The notes under the pieces were generated by a model. The model made no database searches, was not told the DNA's origin, and saw only the letters and a program-made list of their open reading frames with translations. A stretch of 64,000 bases of DNA from NCBI RefSeq assembly GCF_000717335.1, contig NZ_JNYZ01000018.1, forward strand, positions 1 through 64,000, in the 5' to 3' direction. The stretch is from Amycolatopsis jejuensis. Lineage in GTDB: Bacteria; Actinomycetota; Actinomycetes; Mycobacteriales; Pseudonocardiaceae. The translations under genes and the position numbers were made by a program. Shown here one piece after another: positions 23,911-33,116 of the stretch; position 1 is the first letter of the stretch, and each line of letters starts with the position of its first letter.

Positions 23911-25596
23911 ATGCAGTCCGCTCGTCAGGACCCCGATCAGCGGGCCGGGATCATCCGGATGCTGACCGCTCCCGATGGCCCGTACGCGGTGGAAACCCTC
24001 GACGTCCGGGGGATTCCGTACCGGGTCTACGCGAATGCGCCGAACGACGTGCGGACGTTTCTGGCCGCCGCGGCAGGACACGGCGACGGCATCGCGCTCG
24101 CGTACGAGGACGAGACGTGCTCGTGGCCGGAGTTCCTCGACCGGATCACCCGGGTCGCGAAGGTGCTTCACGAGGATTTGGGAGTACGGCCCGGTGACCG
24201 GGTCGCGCTCGCCATGCGCAACCTGCCGGAGTGGCCCATTGTCTTCGGTGCGATCGTCAGCCTCGGAGCCATTGCGGTACCGCTCAATGCGTGGCTGGTG
24301 GCCGGGGAGCTGGCGGCTGCGCTGAACGACTGTGCCGCCCGCGTCGTCGTATGCGACGCCGAACGGGCGAGCCGGATCCAGCAGGTGCGTGACGATCTGC
24401 CCGGCCTGCGGATGGTCGTCGAGGTGCGGGCCCCCGGCGAGGTGACCGGAGACGAAACCCTGGAAGCCATGCTGGACACCCAGCCGGTCGGCGTGGACCT
24501 GTCCGGTGCGGCCATCGACCCCGACAGTGACTGCACGATCATCTACACCTCAGGTACCACCGGAAGGCCCAAGGGCGCGGTTGCGACGCACCGGGCACAC
24601 GTCGCGGGCATCATGAACACCCTCTTCACCCGGGAGGTCGAGCGGCGCCTGATCTCGCTCACCGGTCCGGCCCCGGCCGGCTGCACGCTCGTCACCAGCC
24701 CGCTGTTCCACATCGCCGGGTTGCCGATGTCCTTCCTCAATCCGTACCTGGGCATCACGACGGTCCTCCTGCGCAAGTGGGATGCCGTCCGGGCGGTCGA
24801 ACTGATCGAGAAGTACCGCGTGACCTCGACCAGTGGAGTCCCGACCGTGGTGGAGCAGCTCCTGGATGCGCTGGAGCACAGCCCGCGGGACACGTCGTCG
24901 CTGCGGCTGGTGGGTACCGGTGGCGCACAGGTCTCCTCGTCACTGGTCCGGCGGATCACCACCGCGTCCGGCGGCAGGCTGGCGACGGGAACGGCGTACG
25001 GGCTCACCGAGACGACCGGCCCGATGGTCCGGATCGGATCGGCCGACCTCGCCGGAAACCCGCAGGCCGTGGGACTGCCTTATCCCACTTCGGAAATCCG
25101 GATCGTCGGCGAGAACGGCGACGAGGTGGCGCCGGGGGAAGCGGGGGAGGCGTGGTTCAGGGGCCCGAACGTCGCGCGGGGCTACTGGAACCGCGAATCC
25201 GGCGCGTTCACCGGCGACGGCTGGTTCCGCTCCGGCGATCTGGTGGTCCGCGACGAAGCGGGTTTCCTGTCCATTGTGGACCGGATCAAGGACGTCATCA
25301 TCCGGGCGGGGGAGAACGTGTATTGCAGCGAGGTCGAGGACGTCCTGCTCGCTGCACCCGGCGTCGTCGAAGTGTCCGTCTACGGGATGCCGCACGAAAC
25401 CTGGGGCGAGGAGGTGACGGCGACGGTCCGCGGTGAGTCTGCGCCGGCGGAGCTGCGATCGTATGCGGCTGCCCGTCTCGCCGCGTTCAAGGTACCGACG
25501 CGGTGGGCGTTCACGGCCGATCCGTTGCCCCGCAATGCCGCGGGCAAGGTGCTCAAACGCGAGCTGCAAGCCGGCCACCGGAAGAGCGGGGGATGA
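23911..25596 (+). CDS. AMP-forming fatty acid/acyl-CoA ligase (FadD type)
   Basis: A 561-residue ANL ligase. P-loop IYTSGTTGRPKGAV is near residues 211-224, TAYGLTETTGP near 360-370, GWFRSGDLVV near 433, and DRIKDVIIRAGENVYCSEVE near 451-470. PRNAAGKVLKRE carries the C-terminal catalytic Lys. It is the first gene of a five-gene plus-strand run (ligase, crotonase, large ACAD, small ACAD) that ends against a TetR gene. It should convert a free acid to its CoA ester at the entry to a beta-oxidation turn. The start is ATG with GGAGG eight bases upstream. Confidence 0.9.
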   Translation: MQSARQDPDQRAGIIRMLTAPDGPYAVETLDVRGIPYRVYANAPNDVRTFLAAAAGHGDGIALAYEDETCSWPEFLDRITRVAKVLHEDLGVRPGDRVALAMRNLPEWPIVFGAIVSLGAIAVPLNAWLVAGELAAALNDCAARVVVCDAERASRIQQVRDDLPGLRMVVEVRAPGEVTGDETLEAMLDTQPVGVDLSGAAIDPDSDCTIIYTSGTTGRPKGAVATHRAHVAGIMNTLFTREVERRLISLTGPAPAGCTLVTSPLFHIAGLPMSFLNPYLGITTVLLRKWDAVRAVELIEKYRVTSTSGVPTVVEQLLDALEHSPRDTSSLRLVGTGGAQVSSSLVRRITTASGGRLATGTAYGLTETTGPMVRIGSADLAGNPQAVGLPYPTSEIRIVGENGDEVAPGEAGEAWFRGPNVARGYWNRESGAFTGDGWFRSGDLVVRDEAGFLSIVDRIKDVIIRAGENVYCSEVEDVLLAAPGVVEVSVYGMPHETWGEEVTATVRGESAPAELRSYAAARLAAFKVPTRWAFTADPLPRNAAGKVLKRELQAGHRKSGG

Positions 25597-25602
25597 CCGC
25601 CG

Positions 25603-26484
25603 ATGAGCACGGAGTACCACGAGATTCTCTATGGGGTCGCGGACCGGGTCGCGACCATCACGCTGAATGTGCCGGAGAAGCGCAACTGCCTCAGCTACCG
25701 GATGCGCCGGGAGATCCGGGAAGCGTTGCACACCGCGGAGAACGACGACGTGGTGAGCGTGGTCCTGATCCGGGCCGCCGGGCCGTCCTTCTGCTCGGGA
25801 TACGACATTTCACCACCGCCTGCGGCCGGCAAGAACCGGGACTACTACCGCGACGAAGACCAGCGTCCGCAGGGCTGGGTGTCGTCGCCGGAGTTCGCCG
25901 GCTGGACGGATCAGTGGGCCCGCAGCTGCCTGCGCGACCTGATGCACATCTGGACCTTGCTCAAACCGGTCGTCGCGCTGGTGCACGGCGACTGTCTCGC
26001 CGGTGGGACCGAGCTGATGTCGTTGTGCGACATCGCCTTCGTGGCCGACGACGCCGTGCTCGGGTACCCGCCGATGCGCGGGATGTCGACCCCGGACGTG
26101 CCGTTCTTCCCGTGGAAGATGACGATGGCGCAGGCGAAGTACCTGCAGCTGACCGGAAACTCGGTGAGCGGTGCCGAAGCGGCCCGGATGGGCTGGGTCG
26201 CCAAGAGTTTCCCACCTGAGGAGCTCGAGGAGGCGGTCCAGCGGGAACTCCGTGCCCTGTCGGGCATTCCGGTGTCGCTGCTGTCGGCGAACAAGCAGTC
26301 GGTGAACCAGGCGTACGACATCATGGGCATGCAGACCCATTTCGGCCAGGCGTGGTCGTGGCACCTGCTGAGCGGGTCGATCCGGCCGGACGCCCGGGAA
26401 TTCGGCCGGATCCTCATGGAGTCCGGTCTCAAAGCCGCCCTGGAATGGCGGGACGGCGCCTTCCGCCGGGAAGGTTTCCGCTGA
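25603..26484 (+). CDS. Enoyl-CoA hydratase/isomerase (crotonase) family protein
   Basis: A 293-residue crotonase, 6 bp after the ligase. FCSGYDISPPPAA near residues 64-76 forms the first oxyanion element. VHGDCLAGGTELMSLCDIAFVA near 126-147 is the second, with Glu in AGGTEL at the first classical catalytic position. An insertion (KNRDYYRDEDQRPQGW) lies between them, and a long C-terminal helical region follows. It probably hydrates the enoyl-CoA formed by the ACAD pair that follows in the same operon. Confidence 0.86.
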   Translation: MSTEYHEILYGVADRVATITLNVPEKRNCLSYRMRREIREALHTAENDDVVSVVLIRAAGPSFCSGYDISPPPAAGKNRDYYRDEDQRPQGWVSSPEFAGWTDQWARSCLRDLMHIWTLLKPVVALVHGDCLAGGTELMSLCDIAFVADDAVLGYPPMRGMSTPDVPFFPWKMTMAQAKYLQLTGNSVSGAEAARMGWVAKSFPPEELEEAVQRELRALSGIPVSLLSANKQSVNQAYDIMGMQTHFGQAWSWHLLSGSIRPDAREFGRILMESGLKAALEWRDGAFRREGFR

Positions 26485-26509
26485 TCGCCGTGCCGGGAGG
26501 AGCAAAGCC

Positions 26510-27670
26510 GTGACTATCGAGGCCGTCGTCCGGGATGCACTGGACACCCTTTTCCGTGACCATTGGCCTGCCGGCCGGCGGGAATTCCTGAGTGCCCAGT
26601 TCGACGCGGGCCTGGCGTGGGTGCATCTGCCGGAAGGCAGCGGCGGGCTCGGCCTCCCGCGGGCGCAGCAGTCCGGGATCTTCGCCCGGATCGACGCGGA
26701 AGGCGCGCCGAACGGGCGGGCCCGCAACCCGCTGGCCTATGCCATGGGCGCCCCGACGATTGCCGCCTGGGGCACCGCCGCCCAGATCGAGCGGTACCTC
26801 CGGCCGATCTTCCTCGGCGACGAGCACTGGTGCCAGCTGTTCTCCGAACCGGGAGCGGGCTCCGACCTCGCCGCGGTGGCCACGCGTGCCGTGCGCGACG
26901 GCGACGAGTGGATCGTCAACGGCCAGAAGGTGTGGAGCTCGATGGCGCACGTCTCGGAGATCGGGATGCTGGTGGCCCGCACCGATCCAGACGTCCCGAA
27001 ACATCGAGGCCTGACCTACTTCGCACTCGACCTGAGCCTGCCCGGGGTGGAGGTCCGGCCGCTGCGGCAGATGACCGGCGACGCCGAGTTCACCGAGGTC
27101 TACCTCACGGACGTGCGGATTCCGGACAGCTGCCGGATCGGCGACGTCGGCGCCGGGTGGAAGGTGTGCGTCTCGACGCTGATGAACGAGCGGGTGATGT
27201 TCGGGTCGGGCGGTTCCGGTCCGGTCGATCTGGCACTGGAGCTCGCGCGGGACTCGGCCGAGCTGCGCCGGGACCCCGAGCTGCGCGCCCGGCTGATCCG
27301 GTTGTGGATCCGGGCCCGGGTACTGCGGCTGACGAACGCGCGGGCCACCACGGACACCGCCGGGCCGCAGGGGTCGATCGGCAAGATCGGCTACGCGGAG
27401 ATCAACAAGGCCGGGTACGAGCTGTGCATGGACCTGCTCGGCGGCGAAAGCCTGCTGTACGACGACTACACGACCCGGGTGCCGGAAGGCTGGGGACAGG
27501 GGATCGACGGCGGGGACGTCCGCCGCCGCTTCCTCCGGTCCCGCGCGAACTCCATCGAAGGCGGCACGACCGAGATCATGCGCACCATCCTGGCCGAGCG
27601 GATCCTCGGCCTGCCGCCCGAACCCCGGGCCGACAAGGACCGGCCGTGGTCCGAAGTTCCGCGAGGCTGA
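26510..27670 (+). CDS. Acyl-CoA dehydrogenase, large
   Basis: A 386-residue ACAD starting at GTG behind GGGAGGAG. Motifs: CQLFSEPGAGSDLAAV near residues 111-126, VNGQKVWSSMAHVSE, the YADDYTT-like segment LYDDYTTRVPEGWGQG, and IEGGTTEIMRTILAERILGLP near 350-370. It sits 12 bp before the small ACAD and is presumed to form a heteromer with it. Charged, Pro-rich residues extend the C-terminus. It should make an enoyl-CoA from the ester produced by the operon ligase. Confidence 0.88.
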   Translation: MTIEAVVRDALDTLFRDHWPAGRREFLSAQFDAGLAWVHLPEGSGGLGLPRAQQSGIFARIDAEGAPNGRARNPLAYAMGAPTIAAWGTAAQIERYLRPIFLGDEHWCQLFSEPGAGSDLAAVATRAVRDGDEWIVNGQKVWSSMAHVSEIGMLVARTDPDVPKHRGLTYFALDLSLPGVEVRPLRQMTGDAEFTEVYLTDVRIPDSCRIGDVGAGWKVCVSTLMNERVMFGSGGSGPVDLALELARDSAELRRDPELRARLIRLWIRARVLRLTNARATTDTAGPQGSIGKIGYAEINKAGYELCMDLLGGESLLYDDYTTRVPEGWGQGIDGGDVRRRFLRSRANSIEGGTTEIMRTILAERILGLPPEPRADKDRPWSEVPRG

Positions 27671-27682
27671 GGGCGGTTTCCG

Positions 27683-28753
27683 ATGAGCGACGAGATCGAC
27701 GAACTGCGCCGCACGGTGCGCAGGTTCCTGGACGAGCGCAGCGACGAACGCGAGGTGCGCCGGCTGATGGCCGACCCCGTCGGCTACGACCCGGCGGTCT
27801 GGCGGCAAATGACCGAGCAGCTGGGTCTGGCCGGTCTCGCGATCGCCGAGGAGCACGGCGGGAGCGGAGCCGGGTTCGACGTGCTGGCGGTCGTGTTCGA
27901 GGAACACGGCCGGCTGCTCACCCCGTCCCCGCTCTTCGCCTCGGTCGCCCTTGCCGCAACGGCATTGCAGCAGTCCGGGGACAAGGCGGCGATGGCGGAG
28001 TACCTCCCGGGCATCGCCGGCGGAGAGTCAATTGCCACGCTGGCGTTCAGCGAGTCCGATGCCGGGCGGGACACGAGGGCCAGGTCGGGGAAGCTCACCG
28101 GACGTAAACGCTATGTCGCCGACGCACACGTCGCCGACCTGATCCTGGTCACCGCGCAGGACGACGAAGGGCTCTCGCTGTTCGCGGTCGAACGGGAGGC
28201 GCCTGGCCTCACCGTCACTGCGGAACTCACCATGGACCAGACGCGCAAGCTCGCGACGGTGGACCTGGCCGACACGCCTGCCCGGCTGATCGGAACGCCC
28301 GGTGCGGCTCCCTTGCACCGCACCCTTTTGACTGCCGGGGTCGCACTCGCCGCCGAGCAGACGGGTGGCGCGCAGCGGGTCCTGGACATGGCGGTGGACT
28401 ACGCCAAGACCCGCGTCCAGTTCGGCCGCCCGATCGGGAGTTTCCAGGCCGTCAAACACAAACTGGCCGACATGCTGGTCGACGTCGAAACCTGCCGCGC
28501 CGCCGCGGAGGCCGCCGCCGTGGCCATCGCCACCGACGCGGCCGACCTCGAACTGGCGGCGAGTGTCGCGAAAGCCTACTGCTCCGACGCCTACTACCGG
28601 ACTGCCGCGGAAGCGCTCCAGATCTTCGGCGGCATCGGGTTCACGTGGGAGCATTCCGTGCAGTTGTATTTCAAGCGGGCGAAGTCGAGCCAGCTGCTGC
28701 TCGGTTCCCCGGGATACCACCGGGATCTCGTCGGGCAGGCGCTCGGAATCTGA
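27683..28753 (+). CDS. Acyl-CoA dehydrogenase, short (small-subunit type)
   Basis: A 356-residue ACAD with TRVQFGRPIGSFQAVKHKLAD near residues 245-265 and FGGIGFTWEHSVQLYFKRAK near 315-335, matching the other three short ACADs of the island. It closes the plus-strand operon, ending 6 bp from the convergent TetR gene. With the preceding large ACAD it makes the fourth pair of the window. The catalytic function is inferred from the family; which subunit carries the base was not resolved. Confidence 0.86.
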   Translation: MSDEIDELRRTVRRFLDERSDEREVRRLMADPVGYDPAVWRQMTEQLGLAGLAIAEEHGGSGAGFDVLAVVFEEHGRLLTPSPLFASVALAATALQQSGDKAAMAEYLPGIAGGESIATLAFSESDAGRDTRARSGKLTGRKRYVADAHVADLILVTAQDDEGLSLFAVEREAPGLTVTAELTMDQTRKLATVDLADTPARLIGTPGAAPLHRTLLTAGVALAAEQTGGAQRVLDMAVDYAKTRVQFGRPIGSFQAVKHKLADMLVDVETCRAAAEAAAVAIATDAADLELAASVAKAYCSDAYYRTAAEALQIFGGIGFTWEHSVQLYFKRAKSSQLLLGSPGYHRDLVGQALGI

Positions 28754-28759
28754 CGCCGC

Positions 28760-29329
28760 TCACCTGCTCATGCGCAGAATCAGAGCGACGGCGTCCTCCG
28801 TGCAGGCTCCCGGGCTCAGGACCTCCTGCAGCATCAGGCCACGAATCGCGGCAATGGCGACGGTGGCTACGGTCTGCGCTTCCCCGGCGTCGCGCCCTGC
28901 ACGTTCCGCGAGCGAAGCCAGCAGCCGGGTCAGGTCGTCGAGCGAGTCGATGAACTCACGAAAGTCCTCCGGCCGGTACGCGGCCAATCCGGCGACGTGA
29001 AAGAAGCCGCGGACCCGCGACAGCTGCTCCGGACGCGTGTAGACCCGCCAGATCGCCACGACCAGGTCATCGAAGGTGCCGTGCCGGGCGGTCTCGAAAA
29101 GCGTCTCGTTGTCGCGGGATCGCTGTGCTTCGAGCATGGCCGCCAGCACGCCCGGGAGCGACCCGAAGTGGTAGCGCAGGAGGGCGTGGCTGGTCCCGGC
29201 CCGGGCGGCGATCTCCCGGAGCGACACCTCCGGCGAGGGAAGGTCCTCGCCGAAGGCGTCGAGAAGCCGGGACAGGAGACGCTCGCGGGCGTCGCCCGTG
29301 CGTTCGGTGCTTGACAGGACCACTCCCAC
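28760..29329 (-). CDS. TetR-family transcriptional regulator
   Basis: A 189-residue TetR protein: helix-turn-helix VSLREIAARAGTSHALLRYHF near residues 37-57, then a helical effector domain. It converges on the ACAD operon (23911-28753) and diverges from the esterase at 29397. The operator-like inverted repeat at 23840-23870 is a candidate target, as is the 67-bp divergent region next to it. The start is GTG; a second in-frame GTG two codons on is equally possible. Confidence 0.85.
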   Translation of the reverse strand: MGVVLSSTERTGDARERLLSRLLDAFGEDLPSPEVSLREIAARAGTSHALLRYHFGSLPGVLAAMLEAQRSRDNETLFETARHGTFDDLVVAIWRVYTRPEQLSRVRGFFHVAGLAAYRPEDFREFIDSLDDLTRLLASLAERAGRDAGEAQTVATVAIAAIRGLMLQEVLSPGACTEDAVALILRMSR

Positions 29330-29396
29330 AGTTTATCCATTGGAAAAGAACGATGCCGTGCTGCCTCCCATGGTTGCAGCTGACGGAGGGAGCGCC

Positions 29397-30236
29397 ATGT
29401 GGCAAGGCTGTCTGGCCGACACGGACTATTTCGAGATGCGTTCCACCGGCGGGCGCGACTACGGCATCTGGGTCACCACGCCACCGGGCCACGACCCCGC
29501 CACGACGCCGTTGCCTGCCGTGTACGTGCTCGACGGCAACTGGGCCGTGGGCCAGACGGCACCGCTCATCGTCACCCAGGCCGACCCGATGCAGCAGATC
29601 CAGCCGTACCTGCAGGTCAGCGTCGGTTACGCAGGCGAGGAAGCGCAGCACTGGGCCCGGCTGCGCAACCGTGACCTCGTCCCACCCGGCGAGCCGATCG
29701 CGCAAGAACTCGTCGATGCCGTCGAAACGGGCCTTCAATCAGGCGCGATGACTCGGGAGACCGCCGACGCCTACCTGGCCGAACTACGCGACACCCACGC
29801 CGATACCTTCCTCAGCTTCCTCACCGGGGAACTGCACCCGCGCATCGAACGCGATTACCGCACCTCCCCGAGCGGCCACGGCCTCTTCGGCTACTCCTAC
29901 GGCGGGCTTTTCACCCTCTACACCTGGCTCACCGGCAACACGCTTTTCGAGAGCATCGGTGCGGGCAGCCCCGGGGTCGCCAGTGAAGACAGCCAGATCT
30001 TCAGCCAGCTCGGCACCATCGGGGACCGCCCGCCGCACGCCAAGCTGCACGTGACCTTCAACGAGCGGGAGCTTCTCGGCGACCTGGCGGTGTACCAAAC
30101 CATCACGAGGAACACGGCCACCGTCCTGCATCGCTTGACGTCCCGCAGTGTCACCAGCGCAGTCCTGCACGAAACGCACGTGACCGGCCTGCAGGCGTCG
30201 TTCCTCAGCTACCTCCGGACTTGCCGGGCCCGGTGA
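29397..30236 (+). CDS. Alpha/beta-hydrolase (putative esterase family)
   Basis: A 279-residue esterase of the Fes/IroE/esterase-D-like group. The frame is open from 29298, overlapping the TetR gene, but ATG at 29397 has GGAGGG six bases upstream and excludes the overlap. The nucleophile elbow is GYSYGG within GHGLFGYSYGGLF (near residues 160-172). AVYVLDGNWAVG forms the first core strands and HETHV near the end offers the His. The substrate is unknown; enterobactin-type siderophore esters or lactones are possible. Its last 32 bp overlap the convergent GH13 gene. Confidence 0.82.
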   Translation: MWQGCLADTDYFEMRSTGGRDYGIWVTTPPGHDPATTPLPAVYVLDGNWAVGQTAPLIVTQADPMQQIQPYLQVSVGYAGEEAQHWARLRNRDLVPPGEPIAQELVDAVETGLQSGAMTRETADAYLAELRDTHADTFLSFLTGELHPRIERDYRTSPSGHGLFGYSYGGLFTLYTWLTGNTLFESIGAGSPGVASEDSQIFSQLGTIGDRPPHAKLHVTFNERELLGDLAVYQTITRNTATVLHRLTSRSVTSAVLHETHVTGLQASFLSYLRTCRAR

Positions 30237-31800
30237 GCCAGGCCGTCGTATCCGGGGGCAGGGTCGCCTCGTCCGGCAGCGGTTGGCTGGAGAGCAGCAC
30301 AGTCCCGTTCGGTCGCTTGATGGGTGCGGTTCCGAAGTTGGTCACCGACACCATCCCGTCCCGCCGGAACGCCAGGGCGTCCGGTCCGGCGTCGATCCAC
30401 GCGAAGTCCTCGGTGGCAGCGAAGGATTTGCGGATGCGGAGGGCGGCGCGGTACAGGTTCAGCGTCGAGCCGGGATCGTCGTGCTCGGCTTCGATGGAGT
30501 ACTCGCCGAACCAGGCCGGTTGGGGCAGGTGCGAAGCGCTGCTGCTGAACCCGAAGTACGGCGCCTGCGACGTCCACGGCAGCGGCACCCGGCACCCGTC
30601 GCGCGAGGGGATGGCGGCGTCGGACCGGAGGGCGACGGGATCCTGCCATACCTCACGAGGAAGGTCCGTCACCTGCGGCAACCCGAGTTCTTCTCCCTGA
30701 TACAGATAAGCGCTCCCGGGCAAGGCGAGGGTCAGCAACGTCGCGGCCCGCGCGCGCATCAGCCCGACGGCGCGCGCCGAATCCGGGGCGTATCGCGACG
30801 CATGCCGTTCCACGTCGTGATTGGACAGCACCCACGTACTCGACGCGGTCAGGTCGAGTTCCTGCGAGATGACCTTGCCGAAGGACTCCGCGTCCCACGG
30901 GGCGGCGAGCAGGTCGAAACTTTCCCTGCTGGCGTTGCGCAATCGCCGATGCGGCTCCGCCACCGCTTCGGCGACGGCGAAGAGCGGCGGGTCGTAAGAA
31001 TCGAAGAGCTCGCGCCATTCCGCGTACCCGGTCTGGACGTCATCCCGATCGAACAGTGGATGGTGTCCCTCGGCGAAACTGCTCGCGGAGGACGCGGCGC
31101 GGCCGGTGATCGCCGCAAGGCCGGTGACGATCTCGCTCCACGGCGGGAGCGGTTCGCGGAGGTCTTTGGTGACCGTCATCGCCACGTCGACGCGGAATCC
31201 GTCCACGCCGCGGTCACCCCAGAATCGCAGCGTCCGCAGGAAATCGGCGCGGACCTCGGGGTTGGCCCAGTTCCAGTCCGGTTGCTGCGGCGTGAACAGG
31301 TGCAGGTACCACTGGCCGTCCGGCACCCGTTCCCAGGCGGAGCCGCCGAGGAAAGACTGCCAGTCGGACGGCGGTTCCTCCCCGTTCTCCCCGCGGCCGT
31401 CGCGGAAGTGGTAGCGCTCGCGTTCGGCGGACCCCGGCCCCGCGGCCAGTGCGGCGCGGAACCGTTCGTGCCGGTCGGAGCTGTGGTTGGGGACGATGTC
31501 GACGATCACCTTGATCCCGCGCGCGTGCAGTTCCCGGACCACGTCGTCGAACTCGCCAAGGGTGCCGATGACCGGGTCGATGTCGCGGTAGTCGTCCACG
31601 TCGTACCCGCCGTCCGCGAGCGCGGAGGGATAGAACGGGCGGCGTCGACCCCGAGCTGCTCGAAATGGCCGACGTGCGCGAGGACCCCGCGCAGGTCACC
31701 GACGCCATCGCCCGACCCCGTCGGCGAAACTTCGCGGATAGACCTGGTAAACGGTGGCGGTGCGCCACCAGCCTGCGGTGAGCCGGTCGTCTCGGGTCAT
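30205..31800 (-). pseudogene. GH13 alpha-glucosidase-like gene, disrupted by two frameshifts
   Basis: The first 26 codons read MTRDDRLTAGWWRTATVYQVYP, a typical GH13 oligo-alpha-glucosidase start, but a TGA stops the frame at codon 35. An extra G in GACGGGGTCGGG (about 31718) shifts the frame. The correct sequence then runs out of frame (GDGVGDLRGVLAHVGHFEQLGVDA) to about 31641. There about 10 bases are missing where the family has VWLSP. The net change is -9, so the rest is back in frame from PFYPSALADGGYDVDDYRD. The remainder is intact: DIVPNHSSD, GFRVDVAM (nucleophile Asp), VAEAVAEP (acid Glu), LSNHDVERH. Either a true pseudogene or a sequence error. It follows a sugar-type transporter by 14 bp. 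Confidence 0.78.
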
Positions 31801-31814
31801 GGTTCTCGTTCGGA

Positions 31815-33116
31815 TCACTTGGCTCCGCGGACGAAAGCGAGCACGACCGTACCGAGCACGGTCGCGACGATGGCGATCGGGAAAAGCGAGCCGTAGCCGC
31901 CGAAGATCCCGACCGCGACTCCGCCGATCGCGGCACCGAACGTCTGCGGGAGCGTGGTGGTGATGTTGATGATCCCGAGGTCCTTGCCGGTTTCCTCGGC
32001 CGAGGGCAGCACGAGCGTGACGAGCACGAGGTCCACGGACATGTACGCGCCGACGCCGAGGCAGGTGAGCACGTTGAAGACGAGCAACCCGGTCAGGGTA
32101 GGCCAGAGGAGGGGAATGACGAGCGAGACGGCGATGATCGCGGAGGAGGCGTAGACCAGTGGTTTGGTCCGGCCGAGCCGCTGCGCCAGCGGGCCGCTGA
32201 GCGCAGTGCCGAGCACCAGGCCGATGAGCCCGGCGAGGTTGGTCGCCGGGATGGCGTCGACCGCGCCCGCGCCGAGCCCGATGTAGTCCTGCATGAGGTA
32301 GAGCGAGAAGGTCTGGATCGGGTAGAAACCGGTGAAGAGCAGGAACCGGCCGAGGAAGACCCAGGCGAAGTCGGGGTTGGCGATCGGGTTGACCCAGAAC
32401 GCCCCGAAGAGCGTCCGGAGGGTGAACGGCGTACGCGGTTCGTGCCGGTTCGACTGGGCGTTGAGCAGGGAGAAGAGGATCGTCAACGCCGCGAGAATCC
32501 CGGCGACGAGCAGGTACCCGACCGGAAGCAGCGACGCGAAACCGGCGCCGAGCACCGCCCCGATGATCCCGCCGACGAGCTGGGCCACCCCGTACACCGA
32601 GGAGAACACGCCGCGCTTGGCCACCGGCACGCGATCGGGAAGGTAGGCGCTGGCCGGGGTGAGGATGAAGTTCGTGGTGAACTGCATGGCGACCATCAGC
32701 ACGACCAGCAGCGGGATCGACGTGACGAACCCGGTCACCGCCGCCAGCCCGAGCGTAGACACCGCCCCGGCAATCATCCACGGCTCCCGCCCGCCGATGC
32801 GCGTCCGCGTACGATCGGACAGCGCACCCGCAATCGGGGCACCCACCATCGACGCGACGGCACCGATCCCGATCACCAGCGCGAGCGAACTGGCCTGCGT
32901 CGCCGGGTCGATCGCCTGCACCTGAATCGGGATGAACACCGAGGCTGCCGCACCCCAGAACACCGAGAAGCTCGCGATGACGAGGGGTAAAGTCGCAAGC
33001 AGCTTCCGCAACCCGAGCGATTTGAGGCTCTGCTTCGAGACATCGGCCGGAGCCTGGCCCGGGTCCGCGGTTCTGCTGGAGTCGGCCGGTTCCTCCGGGA
33101 TCACGGACATGGACAC
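31815..33116 (-). CDS. MFS transporter, glycoside/sugar type
   Basis: A 433-residue membrane protein with about twelve hydrophobic segments after a hydrophilic N-terminus of some 35 residues. GALSDRTRTRIGGREPWM (about residues 99-116) is the cytoplasmic loop motif between helices 2 and 3, of the form seen in glycoside-pentoside-hexuronide and sucrose/maltose MFS carriers. It precedes the disrupted GH13 glucosidase on the same strand, suggesting uptake of an alpha-glucoside for cleavage in the cytoplasm. The start is ATG with AGGAGTGTCC upstream. Confidence 0.83.
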   Translation of the reverse strand: MSMSVIPEEPADSSRTADPGQAPADVSKQSLKSLGLRKLLATLPLVIASFSVFWGAAASVFIPIQVQAIDPATQASSLALVIGIGAVASMVGAPIAGALSDRTRTRIGGREPWMIAGAVSTLGLAAVTGFVTSIPLLVVLMVAMQFTTNFILTPASAYLPDRVPVAKRGVFSSVYGVAQLVGGIIGAVLGAGFASLLPVGYLLVAGILAALTILFSLLNAQSNRHEPRTPFTLRTLFGAFWVNPIANPDFAWVFLGRFLLFTGFYPIQTFSLYLMQDYIGLGAGAVDAIPATNLAGLIGLVLGTALSGPLAQRLGRTKPLVYASSAIIAVSLVIPLLWPTLTGLLVFNVLTCLGVGAYMSVDLVLVTLVLPSAEETGKDLGIINITTTLPQTFGAAIGGVAVGIFGGYGSLFPIAIVATVLGTVVLAFVRGAK

